NCBI GenBank assembly: GCA_022776205.1
Contig: JALFIK010000225.1
Coordinates: 1 to 19,376, forward strand
DNA: 19,376 nt
Direction of reading: 5' to 3'
DNA from: Eubacterium sp.
GTDB taxonomy: Bacteria; Bacillota; Clostridia; Lachnospirales; Lachnospiraceae
The notes under the pieces: model-generated
What the model saw: the letters and a program-made list of their open reading frames with translations, nothing else
Databases searched by the model: none
What the model was told of the DNA's origin: nothing
Position numbers and translations under genes: made by a program
In this document: one piece after another, positions 1 to 6,954 of the stretch
Position numbering within the stretch: position 1 is the stretch's first letter
How the letters are laid out: every line of letters begins with the position of its first letter

Positions 1-36
1 TTCAGTCCTCTGCTCTACCGACTGAGCTATCTGGGC
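1..36 (-). tRNA. tRNA-Phe (GAA), 5' part only
   Basis: The reverse strand reads GCCCAGA-TA-GCTC-AGTCGGTA-GAGC followed by the 5' anticodon arm and CTGAA. This is a canonical acceptor strand, D-arm and anticodon stem ending in the anticodon GAA at positions 1-3, where the window cuts the gene. The anticodon identifies tRNA-Phe. The rest of the anticodon arm, variable loop, T-arm and 3' end lie outside. A good promoter sits about 28 nt upstream (64-92). Confidence 0.93.
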
Positions 37-63
37 ATTCGCTACATTGCTGCAACGTATAAT

Positions 64-92
64 ATACTACTTTATATTATGCTTTTTGTCAA
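64..92 (-). promoter_or_regulatory. Promoter of tRNA-Phe
   Basis: On the minus strand a perfect -35 (TTGACA, 87-92) is followed after 17 nt by TAGTAT (64-69), a 4/6 match to TATAAT. Transcription would start near 57, about 20 nt before the tRNA 5' end, which is normal for a stable RNA promoter. It lies just downstream of the ArsR-type gene, so the tRNA does not depend on that gene's transcript. Confidence 0.65.
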
Positions 93-120
93 TATGAAAT
101 TTCTAAAATGAAAGAAAAAT

Positions 121-396
121 CTATTTCGCATATTCTCCGATCCACTCAGAAATCCGGGCAAATGTCTCTTTATTCAGACTGTACAAAGTCCATTTTCCGT
201 TTTTGCGGGAATTCACCACATCTGCATTCAGAAGAATCTTCATATGATGAGACAGCGTTGACTGTCCGAAATCCATTTCCTCTAAAAGTTCACTGGCGTT
301 ATATTCCCTCTCTTTCAGAAGATCGATAATTCTTAACCGATTTTCATCTGACATTGCCTTTAATACTCTTGCGTGAACGATAAACTTTCTGTCCAT
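121..396 (-). CDS. ArsR-family transcriptional regulator
   Basis: A 91-residue protein that is essentially one winged-helix domain. The N-terminal helix carries the family motif LKAMSDENRLRIIDLL (about residues 13-28). The recognition region ASELLEEMDFGQSTLSHHMK (about 34-53) is followed by a hydrophobic helix and the wing RKNGKWTLYSL. ArsR proteins are dimeric repressors released by metals or other signals. The usual metal motif ELCVCDL in the recognition helix is absent and no cysteine is present, so it is probably not a classical thiol metal sensor. AGGGG sits 7-8 nt before the ATG. The gene lies 98 nt downstream of the serine acetyltransferase on the same strand and could be cotranscribed with it. 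Target and ligand are unknown; the palindrome at the cysE promoter is one possible operator. Confidence 0.85.
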   Translation of the reverse strand: MDRKFIVHARVLKAMSDENRLRIIDLLKEREYNASELLEEMDFGQSTLSHHMKILLNADVVNSRKNGKWTLYSLNKETFARISEWIGEYAK

Positions 397-494
397 GATA
401 ACACCCCTTTAGTCCGTCTTTTAAGTTCTTTCCCTCACGAATTCTTCCGGATCCGATTTTTCATATTTCCCCTTTGAAATAAATCTTTTCTATT

Positions 495-1445
495 TTAAAT
501 TTCCCAAATTCCCTCTTTATTTTCCGTACTCTGCAGTTCAATCTTCTTGTCAGAATTCTTAATCTGAATTTCCGGATTCTTGACAATGACCTTCGTATGC
601 GGAGGAACTGACTTCGTGACAAATGCGCCTCCGGCAACAATAACATCCTCACCGATCTCTGTCTCTCCACCAAGGATTGTGGCTCCGGAATATACGGTAA
701 CATTATCCCGGATTGTCGGATGTCTCTTCTTTCCCTTTAATTTTTGCCCGCTACGTGTGGACAGGGCACCTAAGGTAACGCCCTGATACAGCTTAACATT
801 ATTTCCAATCTCCGTCGTCTCACCGATTACCACACCGGTTCCATGATCGATAAAGAAATATTCGCCAATGGTGGCACCGGAATTTATATCAATTCCTGTA
901 CGGCTATGTGCGTATTCCGTCATAATTCTCGGCAAAAACGGCACATCCTGTACATACAGCTCATGGGCAATACGATATACAAAAATGGCAAACAATCCGG
1001 GATAAGATATAATCACATCTTCCCTGCTCTTTGCCGCCGGGTCACCGTCAAACCCTGCCTGCACATCTTTAAGCAGCATCTGCTGAACCGCAGGAAGCCT
1101 TTTGAAAAACTGAATACAAATCGCCTCTGCCCGCTCGCCAATCTCCTGTTCTGAACTGCTTTCATAATCCCGGTAATAAAGTGCCTTCTCTACCTGTGGT
1201 TTTAACTGGTCATAAATTTGAATCAACCGGTCCCCGATAAAATATCCCGGTGAAATCAGAGCAATATTTTCTTTTCCGAAATATCCCGGAAACATTACCC
1301 TTTTTAAATCCTTAATGATATTAATCACGCAGCTTCTGTCCGGCAGGCACCGCTCTCCCCTTGACACAATAAAATCTGTCTCATGGCAGGTCTTAGCCAT
1401 GAGAGAAGTCGTTTCTAATATAACATCCTGTATTTTCTCTCCCAT
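495..1445 (-). CDS. cysE: Serine O-acetyltransferase, long N-terminal-domain form
   Basis: 316 residues. It transfers acetyl from acetyl-CoA to L-serine to give O-acetylserine, the acceptor for sulfide in cysteine synthesis (cytoplasmic). The N-terminal about 150 residues are the helical serine acetyltransferase domain. From about residue 185 comes the left-handed beta-helix built of hexapeptide repeats, e.g. GIDINSGATIGEYFFIDHGT and VVIGETTEIGNNVKLYQGVT, including the family's DH pair (FIDHGTG). A further run, NVTVYSGATILGGETEIGED, ends the coil. The C-terminal tail (about 290-316) is charged and poorly conserved. The ATG at 1445 has AGGAGA 6 nt upstream. Cysteine synthase is not in the window. 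The gene has its own promoter at 1490-1518, so it is not simply the tail of the upstream vWA/kinase operon, although no terminator separates them. Confidence 0.93.
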   Translation of the reverse strand: MGEKIQDVILETTSLMAKTCHETDFIVSRGERCLPDRSCVINIIKDLKRVMFPGYFGKENIALISPGYFIGDRLIQIYDQLKPQVEKALYYRDYESSSEQEIGERAEAICIQFFKRLPAVQQMLLKDVQAGFDGDPAAKSREDVIISYPGLFAIFVYRIAHELYVQDVPFLPRIMTEYAHSRTGIDINSGATIGEYFFIDHGTGVVIGETTEIGNNVKLYQGVTLGALSTRSGQKLKGKKRHPTIRDNVTVYSGATILGGETEIGEDVIVAGGAFVTKSVPPHTKVIVKNPEIQIKNSDKKIELQSTENKEGIWEI

Positions 1446-1472
1446 ATTAACTCTCCTAAAAAACTATACTCA

Positions 1473-1518
1473 TCATATATATATGAGGGATTATATCAAA
1501 GAACCGGGAAAAAAACAA
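1473..1518 (-). promoter_or_regulatory. cysE promoter with overlapping palindrome
   Basis: The minus strand has TTGTTT (1513-1518), a 17-nt spacer and a perfect TATAAT (1490-1495). Immediately downstream, at about +1 to +14, lies a perfect 14-bp palindrome TCATATATATATGA (1473-1486). A palindrome in this place is where a repressor would block initiation. The promoter is seen directly; the operator role is inferred. Confidence 0.6.
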
Positions 1519-1531
1519 ATAAAATTAAAAA

Positions 1532-1882
1532 TCAGAAGCCTCCGCCGGAAACATCCAGACTGCCGTCATCTTCGGCCGGTGTGCCGTTTGCTCCGCACCA
1601 GTTACACACAACTTTATCCCCTCCGTCATAACAGCTCACCTTTCCACAGTTTCCACAGACAAAACATTTTCTGGCCCCACAGTACGGACATCCCGGATAT
1701 TCTTCATCGGTATAAAAACTCCCTGTAAAGTTTACCTTATCAAAACCTTCTTTCTCGGCCATCTCTTCCTTTAATTTAAATGCCCAGGTACGTACCCAGT
1801 CATTTTTTCTTTTTTCAATTCTGATTCCATAAAGATTATCTCCGGCACACTTGGCCAGAATCACGCTGGCTTCCTTTTTCAT
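1532..1882 (-). CDS. Stand-alone TerY-C-type zinc-binding protein
   Basis: 116 residues from the ATG at 1882, chosen because AAGGAG lies about 7-9 nt upstream; an in-frame GTG at 1903 has no comparable site. The N-terminal half includes WVRTWAFKLKEEMAEKEGF. The C-terminal half is a dense cysteine module beginning CPYCGARKCFVCGNCG, then a CY pair and VVCNWCGANG. This matches the metal-binding domain known from the C-terminus of some TerY vWA proteins (TerY-C). Here it is a separate protein ending in a DVSGGGF tail. It begins 17 nt after the PP2C stop and is the last gene of the six-gene operon. It probably binds zinc and serves as a partner of the vWA proteins. The role is inferred from fusion and neighbourhood. 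Confidence 0.75.
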   Translation of the reverse strand: MKKEASVILAKCAGDNLYGIRIEKRKNDWVRTWAFKLKEEMAEKEGFDKVNFTGSFYTDEEYPGCPYCGARKCFVCGNCGKVSCYDGGDKVVCNWCGANGTPAEDDGSLDVSGGGF

Positions 1883-1899
1883 AAGCTCTCTCCTTCCTG

Positions 1900-2697
1900 T
1901 CACATTCGATAAACCAGGGCAATAGAAATATCGTCACCGCTTCCTTCCCTGGTTCTTTTTTCGAAATTACGCTGCAGACTCTTCTGCGTCCGGTCCTCAT
2001 CCCACAGCATATGGGCAAGCAGTCCATGGTATTTCAGGAAATCCTCCTCACTGGCAAAGGATTTAAAAAGACCGTCCGTTGATACAAATAATGCTTCCAT
2101 CTTTTTCGTGGTATACCAGTGTTCAAAAAAATCAATGGCATCGGTATTACATAAAGAAGACGTATAATTGGCATGGGAATTTTTATCCTCGACAGGGACA
2201 GACAATTTTCCGCTGCCGTCTAATGCAACAAATCCTCCGTCTCCAAGCACCATTCCATAAGAAAAATCTTCCGTCATCACCGCAGCAAGAACGGTACTGC
2301 CGTAAATCACTGCCGTTTTCAGATGATTCCTCGAATGCTCCGGAATTTTTTCTTTTTCTTCTTCCGTTAGAGGATTCTCACGATGATATTCCTCCACTGC
2401 CTCCCGCCACTTCATCAGAATCTGTTTTTCCATCTGGGAGAGAATAAACTCCGGATGCTGAAAAAACTGTTCCTTAAAATCCGGTCGGGACATATAGTTT
2501 TTCAGAAGCTTCGTCGTTATTTTTACAGCAATCCGGGACCCGGCATCACTGCGAAAATGTTTTGCACTTCCGTGTCCGTCTGCAACAACGGCAATCGCAA
2601 AGTGATCCGTTACGACTGTTCCGGAGCTATCCTGGCAGACCATTCCCTTTCGGATGTGGCTGTCTCCAATTACCGTGGAATGTATTGCATGAAACAT
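1900..2697 (-). CDS. PP2C-family serine/threonine phosphatase of TerY-P module
   Basis: 265 residues from the ATG at 2697, which follows the TAG stop of vWA protein 2 by one nucleotide, implying translational coupling. A longer reading to 2754 would run inside the vWA gene and adds nothing conserved. The PP2C metal-site motifs are present in order: VCQDSSG (about 20-26), AVVADGHGSA (36-45, containing DGHG), GSTVLAAVM, VLGDGGFVAL, VSTDGLFKSF and the C-terminal GSGDDISIALVY. All the acidic metal ligands expected for the two-metal centre appear intact, so it should be active. In TerY-P triads this enzyme opposes the kinase. Its substrates here are most likely the vWA proteins or the kinase itself (inferred). 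No membrane segment is visible. Confidence 0.88.
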   Translation of the reverse strand: MFHAIHSTVIGDSHIRKGMVCQDSSGTVVTDHFAIAVVADGHGSAKHFRSDAGSRIAVKITTKLLKNYMSRPDFKEQFFQHPEFILSQMEKQILMKWREAVEEYHRENPLTEEEKEKIPEHSRNHLKTAVIYGSTVLAAVMTEDFSYGMVLGDGGFVALDGSGKLSVPVEDKNSHANYTSSLCNTDAIDFFEHWYTTKKMEALFVSTDGLFKSFASEEDFLKYHGLLAHMLWDEDRTQKSLQRNFEKRTREGSGDDISIALVYRM

Positions 2698-2698
2698 T

Positions 2699-3505
2699 CT
2701 ACCAGCCCTCATCAAACTCGATATCCATGTCATCAAGATCGTCAAGGTCCTCAAGGCCCAGAATATCCTGTTTGATTTCCTGCACCGCTTCTACCATCTG
2801 TGCCTTCTTCGCACCGGCAACCTCTGCCACGGAACGCTCTGTGGATGTCTCGGTAAGCGTCATGCTGGTACTTCCGATTTTTGAGGATGTCACGGCAATC
2901 TCCCGCACAAGTTTCCGAAGCATCTCCGCACCGCATGCCTGAAGAACCAGTTCTTCGTCATCGGTAAATTCTTTCAGGACATCAAGATCCACATTCGAAC
3001 CGATTGCAAGGGCAATTTTTAGCCCATACTGAAACCAGCGGTTCTTTTTTAACATCTCAAAGCCTTTTTTATAATCATCCGTCGGATATCCGTCCGTCAT
3101 CAGGAAAATCACCGGGGCATAGGACAAAGACGGGGCGGAGAGAAAACTGTTTCTCGAAAGCTTACTACAAAGCTCCTCACAGGCATCCCCCAGATCCGTG
3201 ACACCGTCAGCAGTGAGGTTTTCCCATCGCTGATATTCTTCAATCAGCACCGGCTCCGGCGTCACCCATTCACATCCGGAGGAAAAGGACAAAACTGCCA
3301 CCTTCACATCCGTTCCGGCTTCGCCCACACCAATAAGCTCCGGAAGGATCTCTCCCATTACCCGATTTAATGATTCCAATTTTGAACCTTCCATACTTTT
3401 AGAAGTATCCACCAGGAAAAAGATTACCATGCTCTTTTTTGCCGGAGGCATTGTTTCCAGTGGATCAATTCCGTCAATATTCTGTTCCACAATCTGTCTG
3501 CTCAT
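2699..3505 (-). CDS. vWA-domain protein 2 (TerY-like)
   Basis: 268 residues from the ATG at 3505 (reads MSRQIVEQ). A second in-frame ATG nine bases upstream (3514) is possible, but the MSR start matches an internal MSRS stretch in the paralogue at 6019-6894. A von Willebrand A domain fills about residues 23-205. The MIDAS metal site is complete: DTSKS (D33, S35, S37), the threonine of ADGVTDLGDA, and the aspartate of LMTDGYPTDD. After the domain comes a Ser/Thr-rich stretch (SSKIGSTSMTLTETSTERS), a helical segment, and a very acidic tail ending IEFDEGW. The first codons overlap the degenerate kinase gene by 32 nt. TerY-type proteins are thought to be adaptor or scaffold proteins controlled by the neighbouring kinase and phosphatase. 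Confidence 0.85.
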   Translation of the reverse strand: MSRQIVEQNIDGIDPLETMPPAKKSMVIFFLVDTSKSMEGSKLESLNRVMGEILPELIGVGEAGTDVKVAVLSFSSGCEWVTPEPVLIEEYQRWENLTADGVTDLGDACEELCSKLSRNSFLSAPSLSYAPVIFLMTDGYPTDDYKKGFEMLKKNRWFQYGLKIALAIGSNVDLDVLKEFTDDEELVLQACGAEMLRKLVREIAVTSSKIGSTSMTLTETSTERSVAEVAGAKKAQMVEAVQEIKQDILGLEDLDDLDDMDIEFDEGW

Positions 3506-4640
3506 TTTCCTCATCCTCTCTCTTCTCCGCCGATGTGACAAGGCGAAGATTCCACTCTTCTCCTGTTTCAAAACGTAGCTGCATACCATGCCAGATCGGG
3601 ATTCCCTGTCCGGAAGGAATTTCTCTGATCTTCCCGTCAGGATACCCTCCCCTCCATATACCTTTACTAATATTTTTAATTCCATACAACCCTTTTTTCT
3701 GCCGGTTCTCCACCACAAGTCCGGTTACCGTATCCTTATCAAAAGGGTTTCTTCCTGTCTGGCATTCATAAAGTTTCTCGCCCTGTGCCAGAAGAATCCG
3801 GTCCATCCCGTTTGTCAGGGGATAATAGATTTTTCCACATTTCGGACATACACAGGTTCCATTACTTTGCGAAACAAGATGGAAGGAAAATCCATGAAAG
3901 CCACAACTGCATTCTTTATAATCCATTGCCATACGGACAAACAGCTGTTTCCAGTCCACTTCCGTCGGACGCAGCTCTCTTAAAGTCCCTCCCTCCAGAA
4001 AGGCTCTCCGAAACATCTTTTTCAAATAGTCCGGATACTCTTCCCAGTATTTAATCAGTTTATCCTGAATACCTTTTACCGGCATGTTTCCTTCTTCCGG
4101 TTCCATGCAGAAATGTCCTTCCTTCGCCCGGTAAAGCTCCTTTTCCTCCGGAGAAAGGAAACAGCGGTTCACCATCTTTTTTCCCTCAAACGGAGAACCC
4201 GTATGAAAAAAGTATTCAAATAAAAACACAGACATAAAGTACCAGTCTGTTTCAAGTGTATATCGTTCTTCCTCCTTGTCATGCTGTTTTTCCAACGCTG
4301 CACAGACAAGTTCCGGTGCAAGGAATTCTGTAAATTCCAAAGTCTCGTAATCCGGTGTTATCTCTCCTTCTTCCCCCAGAAGCTTCTCTCCCTCAAAACG
4401 AAAATCACCTGTCATAAGATCAAAGAAAAATTTATCCGAACAAGAGGAGGCATATACCTGCCCTTTTTCATGGATTTTCTGGAAAAAGTCAGCAAACTGC
4501 ATTGCGCCTTCAATCATGGCCTTCATAGAAGCAAAATATGCTGTTTTTCCAACCTGTTTTCCCGTCTGCTCCTCTGTGACGACTCTTCTTTCCTCACAGA
4601 TTTCCCGAAGGGAAACCCATCTGTTTTCTGCTCTGTCCAT
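3474..4640 (-). CDS. Degenerate kinase (pseudokinase) with zinc ribbon and FHA-like tail
   Basis: 388 residues, paralogous to the kinase at 4654-6009 but lacking its N-lobe. There is no glycine loop and no VAIK lysine. The segment matching the catalytic loop YQDLNDGGFFID reads YASSCSDKFFFD (about 63-74), losing the catalytic Asp. The DFG-equivalent DCDN becomes GEKL. The APE motif remains (LAPEL, about 107-111), as do the C-lobe helices. A zinc ribbon follows (C244, C246, C265, C268), then a beta-rich C-terminal part with GLYGIKNIS and PSGQGIPIWHGMQLRF resembling an FHA-type fold. It starts 13 nt after the kinase stop. It is probably a catalytically dead regulator or scaffold of the active kinase. 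That is inferred; the residue losses are seen directly. Confidence 0.78.
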   Translation of the reverse strand: MDRAENRWVSLREICEERRVVTEEQTGKQVGKTAYFASMKAMIEGAMQFADFFQKIHEKGQVYASSCSDKFFFDLMTGDFRFEGEKLLGEEGEITPDYETLEFTEFLAPELVCAALEKQHDKEEERYTLETDWYFMSVFLFEYFFHTGSPFEGKKMVNRCFLSPEEKELYRAKEGHFCMEPEEGNMPVKGIQDKLIKYWEEYPDYLKKMFRRAFLEGGTLRELRPTEVDWKQLFVRMAMDYKECSCGFHGFSFHLVSQSNGTCVCPKCGKIYYPLTNGMDRILLAQGEKLYECQTGRNPFDKDTVTGLVVENRQKKGLYGIKNISKGIWRGGYPDGKIREIPSGQGIPIWHGMQLRFETGEEWNLRLVTSAEKREDEENEQTDCGTEY

Positions 4641-4653
4641 AATACCGCCCTGT

Positions 4654-6009
4654 CTACAATAATATTTTTGCTTTTATTTTATCATCAAAATCAATCTCGA
4701 GCCCTTTCCAGATCGGCACGCCTTTTCCAGGCCTCACCTGACGTACAGAACCGTCAGGAAATACCGCATTCCATGTGGCATGGGACAAATTCTTAATTCC
4801 GAACAGTCCTTTTTTCAAACGATTTTCAATCACCTCTCCGGTAACTGTTTCAAAGTCGTCATTATTCTTTTCTGTCAGACACCGGAATAATTTTGCCCCA
4901 AGATGAAGCGGTACTTCAAAGTCTTTCACGCTTAACATGTAGATCACACTGCCACATTTCGGACACTGAAGGGTATGATCCCCAGTCTTCTGAAATGCAG
5001 AAGAAAATGCTGTCTTCCCACAACTGCAGTGGATAATATCCAGTTTCAACTGAATGAGCATCTGAATCCAGCTTTTTTCAATAATTCTGGCATTCGGCTC
5101 CCGGATTCCGTATGTGAAAGAGAGGGTAAAAGCCTCCCGGATGAATTCCGGATAAATTTTCCAGAGTTTAATTACATTATCGTGCACCCCGCTTACCGGA
5201 CGGTTTGACGCATTGTTCGGATCATACACAAATACCGGATCCTTCCCATAATGAATCAGATCGTTCTCTTCTGTCATTACAACACACTGAAGCACCTTGC
5301 TTCCCTCGAGCGGATCTCCCCGGAAAAAAAGTTTAAAAAGAACAACTGCCAGAGAATACCGGTCCGTAAGCACATCCGGCTTTGCAATCCCCCGCACCAC
5401 TTCCGGAGCCATAAATCCGGGCATTCCTCCTATACCGAAGTTCTCTCCGTCTGCAGCAACATTATCGCAGTCGCAGACCAGAACATCCCCGTTTCTCGTA
5501 TCGATAAAAAATCCTCCGTCATTTAAATCCTGATAACTTTTTCCTGCAAGATGAAGGGCACGGAAAGCCTTTACAATATTGATCGCAGCAGTGAGCATCA
5601 CATCCAGAGACGCAAATTTTACTTTGATTTTCCTTGCCGGCTGTCCTTTTACCCGGGGTTTTTCCCAGCGATACCCATTATAAATATCCGTAAATGATTC
5701 ATATCCTGACGGAGCAAGATTCATCAGATAACCAAAAGCTCCATTCGGTTTTGTCTCCGTCAGAAACAAAGGCCAGATAAACTGCCCTCCTCCTTCCGGC
5801 GCTCCGTCCTCAATATTCCTGCGCAGATTTTTCCGGAATGCCTCCGGATTTTTAATCCGGCTGATAAAATACCATTTCAGTGCATATTCCCGTCCACGGT
5901 AGCGGACCAGATAAACGATTCCCTGACCGCCCCGGCCAAGTTCCCTTGCTACAATCGCTTCACCGCCCGCTTCCACAGGAATTCTCTCTCCGATTTTTAA
6001 TTCTCTCAT
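4654..6009 (-). CDS. TerY-P-type Ser/Thr protein kinase with zinc ribbon and FHA-like tail
   Basis: 451 residues. The N-lobe has the glycine loop LGRGGQGIVY (24-33) and the ATP-anchoring lysine in YALKWY (K45). The catalytic loop is YQDLNDGGFFID (D161 in the HRD position, HR replaced by YQ). The metal-binding Asp lies in LVCDCDNV (D180), and the activation segment ends MAPEVV (201-203). This QDLND/CDN variant is characteristic of bacterial kinases found beside vWA and PP2C genes. A zinc ribbon follows (C328, C330, C349, C352). The last about 90 residues contain GLFGIKNLSHATW and a GKGVPIWKGLEIDF strand pair, FHA-like but assigned only by pattern. No transmembrane helix is present, so it is cytoplasmic. 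It starts nine bases after the vWA1 stop with only a weak ribosome site, so it is probably translationally coupled. It should phosphorylate Ser/Thr on the vWA partners (inferred). Confidence 0.86.
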   Translation of the reverse strand: MRELKIGERIPVEAGGEAIVARELGRGGQGIVYLVRYRGREYALKWYFISRIKNPEAFRKNLRRNIEDGAPEGGGQFIWPLFLTETKPNGAFGYLMNLAPSGYESFTDIYNGYRWEKPRVKGQPARKIKVKFASLDVMLTAAINIVKAFRALHLAGKSYQDLNDGGFFIDTRNGDVLVCDCDNVAADGENFGIGGMPGFMAPEVVRGIAKPDVLTDRYSLAVVLFKLFFRGDPLEGSKVLQCVVMTEENDLIHYGKDPVFVYDPNNASNRPVSGVHDNVIKLWKIYPEFIREAFTLSFTYGIREPNARIIEKSWIQMLIQLKLDIIHCSCGKTAFSSAFQKTGDHTLQCPKCGSVIYMLSVKDFEVPLHLGAKLFRCLTEKNNDDFETVTGEVIENRLKKGLFGIKNLSHATWNAVFPDGSVRQVRPGKGVPIWKGLEIDFDDKIKAKILL

Positions 6010-6018
6010 ATATGTACT

Positions 6019-6894
6019 CTACCATCCTTCGTCATAATTGACAGCCTCGGGATCCACTGCCTCACCTAAAATATCTTTTGCTCCGGCACGAATTTCCTCC
6101 ACCAGAACCTGCTGCTTCGCCCTGGCCACCGTCTCTGCCGCAGGCTGATTTCCCGTTCCATCCACCAGGGCAAGACTGCGGCTTCCAATCTGGGAGGAAG
6201 TGATGGCAAGCAGTTTGATCAGTTCTCTTAACTGGTCGGCATTTTTCGCCTTCACCGCAAGTTCTTCATTCCCCGTAAATTCGCGAAGAACATCCATATT
6301 TACTTTCGAACCAATACCCAGAGCGATCTTTAAAGCATGCTGAAACCACTTATTCTGTTTTAAGGTTTCCAGCCCCTTTTTCCAGTCATCATTGGGAGAT
6401 CCGTCAGATAACAGAAAGATTACCGGTGCAAAGGAAAGGGACGGAGAACTCAAAAAAGAACTTCGGGATAATTTTCTCGACAATTCAAGAAACGCATCTC
6501 CCATAAAAGTAAGGCCGTCCGCCTCCAGACGGTTCCAGTACTGATATTCCTCAATCCGGACCGGCTGTGGGGTCACCCATTCCACATCGGTGGAAAACTT
6601 CATGATTGCAATCTTCACATCCGTGGAAGCCTCTCCCACGCCGACTAAAGATGGCAGCAGTTCCTCCATCGTACTATTCAGAGAACCAATCTTTGTTCCT
6701 TTCATACTTCCGGATACATCAATCAGAAAAAAGATTGTCATACTCTTTTTGGCCGGCTCCATCGTATCAAGAAAATCTTCCTCTCCTGCATCTGTGTATT
6801 CAGGTTCCTCTATTGTAAGACTTCTGCTCATCCGATTCTTTTTCAGAAGAATTTCATCATCATCTAATTCATTAAGATCCACCCATTTTGGCAT
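6019..6894 (-). CDS. vWA-domain protein 1 (TerY-like), first gene of operon
   Basis: 291 residues. The ATG at 6894 is preceded by AGGAGGG at ideal spacing, the strongest ribosome site in the operon. An acidic N-terminal extension (about 1-45) precedes the vWA domain. The MIDAS ligands are complete: IDVSGSM (D59, S61, S63), the threonine of ADGLTFMGDA, and LLSDGSPNDD. It is clearly paralogous to the product of 2699-3505: both share PAKKSM before the first strand, VEWVTPQP or CEWVTPEP, KLSRxSFLSxPSLS, and a closing DEGW. A Ser-rich run (SSQIGSRS) follows the domain. In the known TerY-P triad such proteins work with a kinase and a PP2C phosphatase, both downstream here. Confidence 0.88.
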   Translation of the reverse strand: MPKWVDLNELDDDEILLKKNRMSRSLTIEEPEYTDAGEEDFLDTMEPAKKSMTIFFLIDVSGSMKGTKIGSLNSTMEELLPSLVGVGEASTDVKIAIMKFSTDVEWVTPQPVRIEEYQYWNRLEADGLTFMGDAFLELSRKLSRSSFLSSPSLSFAPVIFLLSDGSPNDDWKKGLETLKQNKWFQHALKIALGIGSKVNMDVLREFTGNEELAVKAKNADQLRELIKLLAITSSQIGSRSLALVDGTGNQPAAETVARAKQQVLVEEIRAGAKDILGEAVDPEAVNYDEGW

Positions 6895-6922
6895 TCTGTT
6901 CCCTCCTCGTATCTGTCTCCAC

Positions 6923-6945
6923 TAAAAATGATACCTTCATTTTTA
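6923..6945 (-). promoter_or_regulatory. Inverted repeat at start of vWA/kinase operon transcript
   Basis: A perfect 9-bp inverted repeat, TAAAAATGA and TCATTTTTA, with a 5-nt centre (6932-6936). It lies directly after the predicted transcription start and before the AGGAGGG site. It could be an operator or a weak 5'-leader hairpin. Its A/T-only stem makes it a poor terminator. Confidence 0.45.
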
Positions 6946-6954
6946 CCTTTCGTC

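Noticed and set aside
1315..1728. Plus-strand ORF of 137 codons across the cysE/TerY-C junction.
   Set aside because: It runs antisense to two well-supported genes, has no ribosome site and its translation lacks any recognisable domain.
4281..4796. Plus-strand ORF of 171 codons opposite the two kinase genes.
   Set aside because: Antisense shadow; the minus-strand frames carry clear kinase and zinc-ribbon motifs, and this one has none.
6872..6940. A 22-codon ORF on the minus strand overlapping the start of vWA1, with AAAGG just upstream, possible leader peptide.
   Set aside because: The predicted transcript starts about 8 nt before its ATG, so its ribosome site would be at or outside the RNA 5' end. 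It also runs out of frame into vWA1 with no conserved feature.
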